Shown here piece after piece: positions 12,416 through 22,149 of a DNA stretch of 64,000 nt. The stretch's first letter is position 1; each line of letters starts with the position of its first letter. The notes below the pieces were generated by a model that worked only from the letters and a program-made list of their open reading frames with translations, had not been told where the DNA came from and did no database searches. This DNA comes from Lethocerus indicus (Eukaryota; Arthropoda; Insecta; Hemiptera; Belostomatidae): the NCBI GenBank assembly GCA_019843655.1, contig JACDQD010000103.1, positions 10,105,501-10,169,500 of the forward strand. Direction: 5' to 3'. Both the position numbers and the translations under genes were made by a program.

Positions 12416-12490
12416 CTCGGTGTAGACGTTCTGAAACGGATATGATCGAAGGTTTCAATGCGACAAGGAGGCGGCTTCTAGGAGGCTTGT
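12416..12490 (-). other. Noncoding first exon of secreted repeat gene 1
   Basis: Inferred 5' untranslated exon ending at the GTGAGT donor. The block containing CGCTAACAAGCCTCCT and CCTCCTTGTCGCATT is conserved in the paralogue (about 15568-15650). The exact transcription start is not determined; the conserved TTGTCGCATT could be an initiator. Confidence 0.4.
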
Positions 12491-12499
12491 TAGCGTATT

Positions 12500-12710
12500 A
12501 TATTAATATTAATTAGCTGCTTGTACATCTTTCCGCCGCCCCTCCCTCTATATACCATATCATCTCCCTTCCTCCTCTTCTATATACCAATCACTAGACG
12601 CAAAATTGACTCGGGGTTAGATAACCGCTTTTATCTCAGCTATCGCAGTCTTTTTTCCTCGTGCCCACGTAGAGCGCTAATGATTCATAGGCTATCATAT
12701 GTCAGACCAC
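12500..12710 (-). promoter_or_regulatory. Promoter region of secreted repeat gene 1 with paired GATA sites
   Basis: Upstream of exon 1, AGATAA at 12619-12624 and TTATCT at 12631-12636 form an inverted pair of GATA motifs. The pair is kept with the same spacing in the paralogue promoter (15761-15778). A following CACGTAGAGCG(C/T)TAATGATTCATA block is also conserved. Conservation between diverged copies suggests function. GATA factors driving gut or gland expression is known for insects in general, but its relevance here is inference. Confidence 0.4.
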
Positions 12711-13609
12711 TGGTTTTATTTTGACTGGGATTTCTTTCCTCTTTTAAAACTCACAAAACTTATTTAAATATTATAATATATGATTCATCTTTTTATTATT
12801 TAAAAACAATAGTTTTTTACCCTCTTATATAGTGAGTTAGAGTTCAGAATATCAGTTCTTACAATCTTCATTCCCACTTACTTGCGGTGATATGTTACTA
12901 TGTTTCCAGCGCCAATATAATTGTCTCATCACGTTTATTTTGCCCCATTTTTCGAAAAAAAAGTAATTGTTGCCGAGAATAAATTAACTGACGTCAAAAA
13001 CCCAGTTATTATAGTCGGAATTATGTGCGCAACAAACTGTGACTATAGGATGGAAAACGCCTTCTATTGGAAGGATACTAAACCCGCAGAACAGTTTTGC
13101 ATTAGTTCGCCTTCTCACTACCAGATACTGCCCAATGCCCGACTCCAACTGTGTCAGAAACATTTGAATGTTATTATTTAATTACCAATTTAAATTTAAT
13201 TATCAATTCACTGGCTTATCCATGATTTCCACTACTTTTCCGAAGTTTCCATACTATTATTGTTTTCTGTATCAATTAAACTACATTCCAATATTCTTTT
13301 TATTATATATAAAACAAACGGATGATGTAGGAATTAATGAAATTTGGAGGACAGGTATAATTATTCTTATTAATAATACAACAGATATTTATCACTCTTT
13401 ACTAAAGTTCGGAGCATATTACAAATTTCGAGTATTACTTGCTTGGTACACGGCTGACTCTATAATACATAACATTTAAAGTGTAAGTTTTGTTATACAT
13501 AACGAAAATACATTGTTGTAAGAACTAGATGTGAACACGTTTTTGAATAGAACATATATGCAGCCACTAGAGAATTACATTCTTTGAAGTAATAGTTATA
13601 AACTGCAGG

Positions 13610-14140
13610 TCAGAATGTGTACATATTTTGAGATCCAGTTCTGGGAAAACTTTTATTACGGGGAGCGTAATATTTCGGTATCTGGAATTTCGGATTTTGG
13701 AATGTTGGCCATCCACCAGCTGCAGGAAAGCTTTCATTACGGTGTGTGGATCTCGTTATCTCGGGTATTGGACCTGTAGGATTTCGGACTTTCGGACTTT
13801 TTTTCCGTCCACCACCTCCAGGAAAACTGTTGTTACGGTATGGGAATTGCGGACTTTCGGATTTCCGTCTACCATCTCCAGGAAAACTGTTGTTACGGAG
13901 TACGTTCTGTCCTTCGGTTTTTTTTCTTGGGACTTTCGATCTAACAGTTGTAGGAATACTGTTATTACGGGGTGCGGATGTCTGTTTTTTCGGTTTATGT
14001 CTTTTGGAACTGTCGGATTTGATTGACAGTTGGTAATTTCCCCCTAGGTATTCTTCATCGCTTTCTATGAGTGCCCACCAAGATATCATGATGGTGCAGC
14101 CGACAATGAATGCACAAACCACCACTGAGTGATACCACAT
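13610..14140 (-). CDS. Secreted repeat protein 2 with RNNSFP-type glycosylation repeats (novel family)
   Basis: 176 residues, starting at the only ATG after the conserved splice acceptor (CTCTTTCAG, exon 2 from 14151). Residues 1-24 (MWYHSVVVCAFIVGCTIMIS...) nearly match the signal peptide of the gene at 11469. The mature part is basic and contains five imperfect repeats built on (P/L/Y/H)RN(N/E/K)S(F/I)P at residues 58-63, 82-87, 102-107, 134-139 and 161-166, each supplying an N-x-S sequon. A short NPKFQIPKY segment (149-157) is a relic of the pentad repeat that is expanded in gene 1. There are no cysteines in the mature part, so it is probably disordered or elongated. The function is unknown; the secreted location is inferred from the N-terminus. 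Confidence 0.62.
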   Translation of the reverse strand: MWYHSVVVCAFIVGCTIMISWWALIESDEEYLGGNYQLSIKSDSSKRHKPKKQTSAPRNNSIPTTVRSKVPRKKTEGQNVLRNNSFPGDGRRKSESPQFPYRNNSFPGGGGRKKSPKVRNPTGPIPEITRSTHRNESFPAAGGWPTFQNPKFQIPKYYAPRNKSFPRTGSQNMYTF

Positions 14141-14887
14141 CGTGGTTAAACCTGAAAGAGGACAAGGAAGAGTAATGCATCAGCGTTAATTATCTTTTAC
14201 CTAGATCAGAGCTCTTGGAACTTTGCCTAGACTGGAAAATATATGTAATTTTCTTCTTCTCATCTAACTTATAATTTTGAATTAGAGGGCCATGTATTGG
14301 GTTGGCAACTAAATAATTGCAGCATTTTCCCATCCGCGGGTAAAGTGCTACTCATATATGGAGTATCTTTTGGTACCCAAGGTATTCCTTATTGAATTTT
14401 TATTTCTGAAGTGTGTACGGCATAATTGTGTAGCAATAAAATTTCATATTAATATTGGGGATTATCAGGAAGTGATAAATACATAAGGGTAAACATTGAA
14501 TGATAATTTAATGATTACCCAACACCGTAATTAAATTTATGCTTTTATCTTAGAGTCTCGTCAGTCTAGTATTTTTCCCTAAACACATACTAAGCCTAAA
14601 TAAAAAAAATAATATCTCTAAAGCTATTATTTAAATAAATTTAAAGTTATTTTTAAAGAATGTGTACGTATTTTAATAATGTGTTTTTGTATTATTATTA
14701 CAAAAATAATGCTCTTAATTCAAAGAACAGTGGCAAGTAAAACTGTTATATAGTTGAGTGAATCGCGTAGAATAATTGAATTGCAATTCTGTTTCCATGG
14801 GAATTATTTCGAAAATTTCCACCCTTCTCAGTAAAATCCGTATCACCTTTTACTATTAGCTTAGAAGTTATTACGAAATTATTATTG

Positions 14888-15168
14888 TAGATTTCGTGTG
14901 TTTCCTCTCTCTTCTCGCTAATTTGGTCTTTTGCTAGACCGGTTTCGGTTACTCGCCATCTTCAGTAGCGCTGTCACTTTTGGCACTTTGGATGTTTTTC
15001 GGGCATCCTCTCTGCACTGCCACTGTCACTTGTACTGTGGTGGTTGTCTGCTTGTAGTGTGATCGGATATATATTTGACCGATAATTCGACAAAGACTAA
15101 GGCCGATTAACAAAACCCCTCCCAACCCAAATAAGACAAACAATATCCCCCAAAAACACAATAATAAG

Positions 15169-15218
<50 letters not shown>

Positions 15219-15394
15219 CACACGACAAAGGTCAACCACCACAGTACAAGTGACAGTGACAGTGCAGTGAGGGTGCCCAAAACACATCCAAAGTGCCAAA
15301 AGTGACTAACACCGCTACTGAAGATGGCGAGCAGCCGAAACCGGTCCAGCAAAAGACCACACCGGCGAGAGGAGACAGAAACATACGAAATCTA
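14888..15394. mobile_element. Foldback element with hammerhead-like motifs in both arms
   Basis: The left arm (14888-15046) is the imperfect reverse complement of the right arm (15233-15394). The about 186-bp centre holds a TA microsatellite. Each arm reads, outward, CTGAAGATGGCGAG, then CCGAAACCGGTC, then a 16-base hairpin GGTC(T/C)AGCAAAAGACC. The motif lies on the minus strand at 14937-14965 and on the plus strand at 15318-15346. CUGANGA...GAAA...GUC is the hammerhead ribozyme core, and such cores are known from Penelope-like elements. Whether stem II (GGC/GCC) is functional is uncertain. It looks like two inverted terminal units of such an element, or a MITE-like foldback. Confidence 0.65.
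15173..15213. repeat. (TA)n microsatellite in the loop of the foldback element
   Basis: About 20 TA dinucleotides at the centre of the inverted repeat. It is itself self-complementary, so the whole 14888-15394 segment could fold back. Confidence 0.95.
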
Positions 15395-15567
15395 TGGTAT
15401 TCTCGCAGACCACAAAACCGGTACTGTAAACTATAGAAATTATTATAATACATAGACATTATGATTTAATGAGTCTGTTAGGACGTGGTTGCGAAAATGT
15501 ATAGCAATAAAAGGAAATTTGAAAACCTCGAGTCCCAGTCTAAATAAAAATTCAAATCAATTCTCAC

Positions 15568-15660
15568 CACAGTGTAGGTGTTCTCAAACGGATTTGATCC
15601 CAGGCGTGAATGCGACAAGGAGGCAGCGTCCAGGAGGCTTGTTAGCGTATTATAATAACA
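15568..15660 (-). other. Noncoding first exon of secreted repeat gene 2
   Basis: Counterpart of 12416-12490: the donor CACTGTG|GTGAGA on the minus strand is preceded by the conserved CGCTAACAAGCCTCCT and CCTCCTTGTCGCATT blocks. The transcription start is not defined. Confidence 0.38.
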
Positions 15661-15860
15661 ATTATTAGCTGCTTGCACATCTCCTCCTCTAAGTACCGTA
15701 TCATATCCCCCTCTCCTTCTTCTCTCCTCCAATCACTAAACGCAAAATTTTCTAGGGGCTTGATAACCGCACTTATCTCAGCTTCTTCCCCTTATACTTT
15801 TCCCTGTCGTTTCCACGTAGAGCGTTAATGATTCATATGGCTATCATATGATAACGTTAG
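15661..15860 (-). promoter_or_regulatory. Promoter region of secreted repeat gene 2 with paired GATA sites
   Basis: TGATAA at 15761-15766 and TTATCT at 15773-15778 have the same arrangement as upstream of gene 1. The downstream CACGTAGAGCGTTAATGATTCATA block and the GGCTATCATATG sequence are shared as well. Confidence 0.4.
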
Positions 15861-16306
15861 TTAGACCACTGCTTTCAGTTTTAATTGGATTTCCTCTTTA
15901 AAAATTCACAAAACTTATGTAAATATTATAATAGCCGTCAGAATAATTTACTGGCTATATATGATTCATCTTTATATTATTTAAAAATAAATAGTAAAAA
16001 ATATTAAATATTCTGTTATAATGTAAATTAAGATAAATTCGATTTAGATGTTTAAAAACATGAGAGAATGGACAATTTTGGTTGTATTTATGTATTAATA
16101 AATAAATAATCCTTTTGGTTGTTTCCTCCGAGAGAGCATCTAAAAAACAACATTTTTTTAACCTTTTATATTGTGAGTTAGAGTTTGGATTATGTTACTG
16201 TTTCCAGCGCAAAAATGTGCACACAGCTCTATCATCAATCGCGCCAATGTAATTGTCTCATTACGTTTGTTTTGTCCGATTTTTCGAACAAAAAAGAACC
16301 CCGTCA

Positions 16307-17189
16307 TCGTAATAGTAACAGTGTGTTCCTTCTAATAGTGCTGACATAATTTTTACGGGGCGAGAGACGAGTTCTAAATGCAGAATCTAAAATAAGCCAT
16401 TACAGATATAATCCGACCCGCTTATGCCCCTCACTAATACACGTATGTAACGCTAATGAAGGTGGCGAGATGCAGAAACCCGTCTTTGTTTAGGGGAGTG
16501 GAGACTTAAGATCGGTGGAACGTTGGTATTATAAACTATTTCAAATCTTTGTTGGCTTTTAAAATCTGGTTTTTGGAGCTATGCAAACCACTGAATCGCA
16601 TGAATATCATTTACGCCTACGCATTCTCATCATAAGAACTTTTAATATTTTTAAATAAGAATAATTTAATAACTAAAAAAACTATAAATAAGAATGGAAG
16701 TAGAGTTAACGAGGGCAACACTGGCCCGCCAGTAATGTTACTGGGTAATCCACGAGTGATTACATTTAGCGCCACTATCAATAATAGTAAAAACGACAAT
16801 AATAAGAATGGTAACAAGAAATAAATGAATTTCCTCAGTTAACTCACTTTTCGGGATCAAATGTCAGAGATCAATGAGATTGTTGTCTGATGATGATGAC
16901 TCACTCACTACACAGCAAATCAGTTCAGTATTAATATTGCTATCATTTCGGCATCCTTTTATTTCGTTCACCTCTGATTTTGGAACGAATATATACAAAT
17001 ACCTTGCATACTACTATTAAATTAGACATTTGATGTATATGTAAGGTGTATACGTATTGTACACCAATTTTTCACTAACACTCGGGGGAAATAAGTTTAA
17101 CAATACTTATATTAACGGAAAATGTATATATATATCTGATTACTTTAATATTGCACTCCCCTAAAAAGTAAGGAAAGTATGAGGTGTGA
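16307..17189. other. Spacer without a supported gene
   Basis: AT-rich. A hydrophobic 66-codon frame on the minus strand at 16617-16817 has no supporting context. Confidence 0.5.
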
Positions 17190-17310
17190 TTTTCTATTGC
17201 TCCTGCCGCAACAAGGGATACTAACCCCGCCTTGCTGCTATACTTGCCTAGTCTAGCCCCAGTGTTAGTTCACCTACTCACTACTAGATGCCGCACAGTG
17301 TCGCTTTGTT
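17190..17310. repeat. Degenerate third copy of the tandem unit's left end
   Basis: GGGATACTAACCCCGC and GTTAGTTCACCTACTCACTA resemble the AGGATACTAAACCCGC and ATTAGTTCGCCTTCTCACTA blocks found at about 10905-10960 and 13073-13128, in the same order and orientation, with about 20 extra bases between them. It is probably the relic of an older duplication. Confidence 0.4.
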
Positions 17311-19189
17311 AAATACTGTTTTGCCAATGTATTTTGCCGTTGTTTTGATAATGCCTATCCTTATACGTACACCATTTTATTGCAATTCCATGTTGTTATC
17401 TGTATGTAACATTTATAAGTAAAATATCCTGAATAATTCAAAATATTATACCAATTCCGGCGTCGAGATCTGAGTGGATATTCATTATGTTTATGTTGTA
17501 TTCAAAGTTTTATCAGTAACATTCATATTTATACTTCTACGCACTATAGGGTAGGAAGCAGTTGGAGCGACGTAAACAAAGAGTGGCCTACGGACCGTTG
17601 CGTTGAAATTAATGGATTGAGGATGTCATTATGTATAAAAAAATTTTAAATTGGGACAATAATGTCGGAATTGTGAAACCTAAACGAGGTGAAGACGATC
17701 TACTAAGAATTGCTGAGGAACCTGCTTTCGGAACCGGCTCAAGTGGCCCCATCTAGTAGCGGGTCCCTGAAGCCCGATGGAAGTGAGAGCGTGTACTCAG
17801 CCCAGAGGCGTAAATCAATTGTGGGCGTTAATTATGAGAAAATGCGAGAGAGAGCGCCATCAGACTCGGCCCTTGATTTATAAGCTACCGGGCGTTGAGA
17901 GCGCCAGGAGGGGCCTACCTGCATTTTCCATTAAAATATTAAACACTGGCACTAACTTACCTGGTCCGACAACCCCGGCAATTTACAGTGGCCAGAGTCC
18001 ATTCTATGCACCATACAATGTATGGTGAGTGCTTTATTAATTTCGGGTAAATTTTATTTGAGTAATAGCTTTGTTATTTTCTCCCGTCCCTCTGAAAGCA
18101 TATTTCATTGAATTTACAGCGAGAGAAAACATTAACGTTCAATTTAATTTTCAACGCTCAATAATACGTTCGGTAATACTGATACATTGTATCAGTACTG
18201 ACTACATAAGCTAGGTAGAAAAAAAATAAATTCGCTGAAACTTCAGACATGTTCTGAGCATTTCCCTTCGCACATTGTCACATTCTTTTAGTAGTTGGAA
18301 TCATATTCTCAACATATATTTACAGCTATATTAAATTAATTCGCTGTTTTGATAGGCACGAGTCGTATTTTGCTAGTCTCAAGGAAATTATGATGGAATA
18401 TGGAAAAACTGGAATATTGTTAAGAATTACTAGTTCAGTTGTTCATATTGTTTAAGACCCATCCGGGTTTCTAATTCGTGATCCAAGTAGCCCTCAAATA
18501 GTTGAAATGGATTGATGAATATAATAGGGTTTTGTACTTTGAGTTAGATCGAAATAAATCATTCCCGTTTGTTCCGTATTATTTTCTTGTGCTGAATTGT
18601 ACAAGAAGGACTGGATGTCTACTTGTGATTACTGACGGATTGTTAGCTACTGGAGACGGCGTAAGGAAGAATCCGAGAACTCGGGCCATAATAAACTCGA
18701 TTGGGCCATCTGTATGCTTTTATACATTCGAATTTCTTTTAGCGAAAACAGTTTGGAGACAGGCGCGTGCGTTGTAACAATGTTTATTCAGATAAAAGGA
18801 ATCAATATACTTGCTGGTGGATTTACGATACAGGAGAGTGGTCCAGTCCCCCTATGCATTGTGGTGGGGAAGCTACCGAATTCAAATGATTGAATTATGC
18901 TAATAAAGCTCCCTGTGACTTACCACAGTCGATACTTTGTTCAGAGACGGATGGATTGTAGAATTTTAGATTTTTTTTATAATCCTTTATGAAACTGATT
19001 CCTTCCTGTTCTTAACTCTCGGTAGAGTCACTTCGTCTAAGGCTGTTGTACGAGCTTTCACTTCGCCGAAATTAAAGAATATTTTTATTTTCGGTAGTCG
19101 ATCTGCCGAAGGAAATGAAAACTGCTATTGCTTATTTTTAAAATAAGCGGGTAAAAGTTGACTGAGCCTCCTGTCGGACTGGCTGAAAC
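17311..19189. other. Intron-like sequence without a supported gene
   Basis: Contains a GC-richer patch at 17700-17920 and a perfect 9-bp hairpin TACTGATAC/GTATCAGTA at 18177-18197. I see no recognisable coding segment. Confidence 0.55.
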
Positions 19190-19640
19190 CCAATACAGTT
19201 GGCGTCTCGGGATGAAACCGTTTCAATTTATTTTTCAAATCCGGCGAATGTGAATATACGACCCATTGTAGTCTAATCGACCGTGTGGTCGTCAAAAGGT
19301 GAAACGGATGCAGTCTATATGCCCTGTTGCAGTCAACGTGGGCTAGACGAGATGGTCGCTGACCCCCCAATGAAACTCGTTGGAGGACAACGTTTGAAAA
19401 TTACCAATATCTGATATGGCAGCGATGAATTTATAAACCCGAATGGAATTTCGTTGCCGTGAATGGTGTGATCAGAAACATACACTAGGAAGCATTCGAA
19501 GGACTGGAAACGCTGGATGCCTCGGTGGTATCCACCGAGTTTCAATATAGCTTTGTAAATTGTCAATTTGTTAGCAAAGGACAGTTTCGATGCCAGTTTT
19601 TGTAATACGCATAATTTACTGTTTAAGTCCGTTTTGGAGA
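19190..19640 (-). mobile_element. Decayed Jockey-like reverse transcriptase fragment
   Basis: The minus strand encodes SKLSFANKLTIYKAILKL, then IQRFQSFECFLVYVSDHTIH. This matches, with a deletion, the RT thumb/C-terminal region seen more intact at 22.2-22.8 kb (NKLTIYKAILKPTWTYGIEL...QRFQS). Stops and frameshifts show that it is dead, and it is more diverged than the other copies. Confidence 0.6.
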
Positions 19641-19962
19641 TTCCCCGTACGAACGGACGGATGTAGGCAACGCGGATATGCGTCGAACCAAGGATATGCT
19701 CATCCGTCGTTCTTAAAACAATTTAATCAAAATTCAAATTAATCAGTCCAATTTCTTGTGTCTCATTTGTCGCGAGCCATTCTGGAACAAACCAGAAATG
19801 GTAGGTAAATGATACACATTTCCGTTTATTTGAAATTAACCGCAATCCTCTTTATTAAGAGAATAAAATACATCGTAGATACTACGGATTTTATATGCAG
19901 CGTGTAATTAATGAGATAAATTCCGAATTGTAATTGTAATCTGCTGTTTTTTTTTGTTGCAG

Positions 19963-20022
19963 GTGAGTCGAAATCATTATCATTGTTGGCGAGGGGCTTC
20001 GCGTCATCTCTAGACGATTCAG
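19963..20022 (+). CDS. Microexon 2 (phase 1-1, 60 nt) with recursive-splice junction
   Basis: The exon lies between TTTTTTTTGTTGCAG and TCAG|GTAATT, is 60 nt long and symmetric in phase 1. It encodes GESKSLSLLARGFASSLDDS, clearly related to microexon 1 (GESKSLSL...R.FA...LDDS). At the identical residues many codons differ only synonymously (TCC/TCG, CTG/TTA, TCC/TCA, CTG/TTG, CGG/AGG, GCC/GCG, TTA/CTA, GAC/GAT), which points to selection on the peptide. The first bases, GTGAGT, make the acceptor double as a donor. It is probably a second cassette exon of the same unrecognised plus-strand gene. Mutually exclusive, joint or transient use cannot be read from sequence. Confidence 0.75.
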
Positions 20023-21380
20023 GTAATTTTTTTTCTCTTAAATCCTTGAATTTGTTTATTTTGAACGGATCGTTGGAATTGTTTCAAACTTGATTTACGG
20101 CCATCGGGGAGTCGTCTGTTTCGTCTTGACGACTTTCGCGCCTCCCCAACGTCTATCTCGTCCAGCTCTGTTTTCGAAAAGGCCGCCCCGTACAAATTTG
20201 GAATGTTGTTTCATGTTGAGAGAGGGATAGGGAGAGAGAGAGGCTGAGGCTGGAAATGATGATTGACTTATACGGAAAGGTTGTTCTGTCGACCGAGAGC
20301 TTGAACCCGCCGTTGGCTATGGCTGGCCAGGACTAGGAAGCAGTCAAGGACACCAGTCCAGCTCTCGCATTTGTGTCCCGCCTCCCTTTATCAAGTCTCC
20401 TACTTAGTAATGCTTTGTTTCGTTCTAATATACGTTGCACATGCATCGGAAAGTAAAAAAAAAACATCGGGAGTGTGATTGAGGGAACACGTTATTCCCT
20501 GTTTCAAAAATAACTTCAGAATCTTAAGTAGATATCAAATAGTAATTTAATGCTTTTATCTTTCTATAGAAGAAATATGTGTAAAAGGAACATTGGGTGA
20601 TGTCCCACATTAAATAGCAAATTGTATTTTACGTTTAGAAAATCATATATTAACGATTGAAAGTAGAGGTGTCAATATTAACCTATTTAAGTAATTAAGT
20701 GTTCAATAGGTGTTTTCGCAATAACAAAATGTATTACGTATAGTCCTGCCTTATTTTTGTTTGAAACAGTCCGCCCACACAAGAGCTGGCAGAGACGTCA
20801 CGAATTCACGGGAGGTATAAAACACGAGATTGTAAAAAGCCTCGATTCGGTGAAAACGTAACCTGAACACGACAGAACACTGTACAAAGGTTTTTGTAAG
20901 CAGGAAGCGACGACATGTGCTCTTCCGCCAGAGCTTTAAACACACGCATTTATTTGGCCCACACAGTTCAACACATTAGTAAACTTGAGATAATGGTACT
21001 ATAAACAATAATTTAATAATAATGTTCGGTCGAACTCGATTTATTGGTTGTTTTTCCAGTTGTATTACCCAACTAAATATGAATATTCATTTCGAACTCT
21101 TCGGCCTTTGGACGAGCGTGACAGAAAATTTGTATGAGGCACAATATTTGGCGTGTATGGTAGGAGCACCGGGAATTTCATTTTCCTAAAAATGAGGCTT
21201 GAAATTAGGCTACCTCGATTTAGAAGAAGTATGTAAACAGGAAGGTGTAAGAAGGTAGCAGTAAAAACCGAAAAATGAATAAAAAATATCTGTTTCATTT
21301 GTTCACTTTACTCACATCTGGCTGTTTATGTAAGCCATTAATTCTTCATCTTATTATAATCGATTCTGTTCGGCTTCAGT
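20023..21380. other. Intron-like sequence without a supported gene
   Basis: Contains a GC-richer stretch at 20100-20390 and a short GA-rich run near 20225. I see no coding or RNA feature. Confidence 0.5.
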
Positions 21381-21415
21381 TTCTGCTCTTTTCCCTACTT
21401 GTTGTTCAGGTGGGT
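21381..21415 (+). promoter_or_regulatory. Candidate zero-length recursive splice site
   Basis: A long pyrimidine tract (TTCTGCTCTTTTCCCTACTT) runs into GTTGTTCAG|GTGGGT, with the junction between 21409 and 21410. The 3' side is an acceptable donor. The phase-1 reading frame that follows hits a stop after nine codons with no donor before it, so this would be a ratchet point without an exon. Confidence 0.35.
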
Positions 21416-22149
21416 ATCTCGGGGAGGGACGAAAATAACTGTTTTTGGGTGGGAATTTCTATACACCAAAAGTTTGCTCGGGCGAGATAAGTGGAGGGCA
21501 CACACGGAATTAACCGGTGAGAAAGATTGTTAGAAGATGGACTGTTTACAGTCTCACACAAGTATTTATCAGTCGGTTTTTTATGTTTCGTACAACTTTT
21601 TTTTAAAGACATTCTTAATGGACAGCTTCGCTTGTCTGGCCTTCGGATTTGAATTTGCTTTTCGACTGAGCAAACCGGTAATTGAAAATTTTTTGCAAAT
21701 TTTTTCTTTTTGCAAATTTTTTTTGAGAATTCATTACGCGCGTCCATGGACTATGTCAGATTGAATGGAACGAATAAAAACAAATCAACCTTATCGATTA
21801 GACATTGCATTCTGGTTCATAAAATTATGTTACACTTGTACCCGATAATGCTCACTGTTGTTCCCCATTGCAATAACAGCCAGTCGAACGACTCGTTTAT
21901 TCATTCGGGGCCTAAAGTGTTCATCGGTTCACTGTTCGAACAATTGTGTTCCGAGATCTGGGGTCATTGTCCCGGCAATTGTGCCGGTAGAACACCCAAT
22001 GATGGTCGTCGTTTCGAATTGGAGGAGGTCAGTGCTGTCCGAATTTTGGCCCTCTCCACACGATCCCGGGAACTGACATACTTATCACAGCCAAATACCG
22101 TTGTCAGTCCGCGGTCCATGTCAATTTCTCGTCCTTCATTGTGTTAATC

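Larger units (their letters stand above)
10799..12966. repeat. Tandem duplication unit 1 (contains secreted repeat gene 1)
   Basis: This segment is repeated head-to-tail at 12967-16306. The left about 645 bp match the second unit with about 12 substitutions and one single-base deletion, counted by eye (about 98% identity). The middle, which is the mature coding region of the nested gene, is strongly diverged. The right part (signal-peptide exon, intron and promoter) matches at an intermediate level. The right edge, around the GTTTCCAGCGCCAATATAAT region, is shared with the right edge of unit 2. Confidence 0.85.
14152..15567 (-). other. Intron of secreted repeat gene 2 (1416 bp, enlarged)
   Basis: The donor on the minus strand is GTGAGA at 15567-15562 and the acceptor CTTTCAG ends at 14152. 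Alignment with the 270-bp intron of gene 1 breaks near 14368 and resumes near 15512. The added sequence contains the foldback element at 14888-15394. Confidence 0.55.
12967..16306. repeat. Tandem duplication unit 2 (contains secreted repeat gene 2)
   Basis: Second copy of the unit at 10799-12966. It is longer because the intron of the nested gene holds about 1.1 kb of extra sequence (about 14368-15512), including the foldback element. It ends around the TTTTTCGAACAAAAAAGAAC sequence, which corresponds to the junction between the two units. Confidence 0.8.

Noticed and set aside
11002..13479. Two copies of a 103-codon plus-strand frame (11002-11313 and 13168-13479) and the 86-codon frame at 12921-13181
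   Set aside because: They lie in the nearly identical duplicated flanks, so shared openness is expected without selection; composition is AT-rich, the upstream frame is broken in unit 1, and no domain is recognised.
16617..16817. Hydrophobic 66-codon minus-strand frame
   Set aside because: AT-rich sequence favours Leu/Ile/Phe codons; no promoter, splice site or paralogue supports it.
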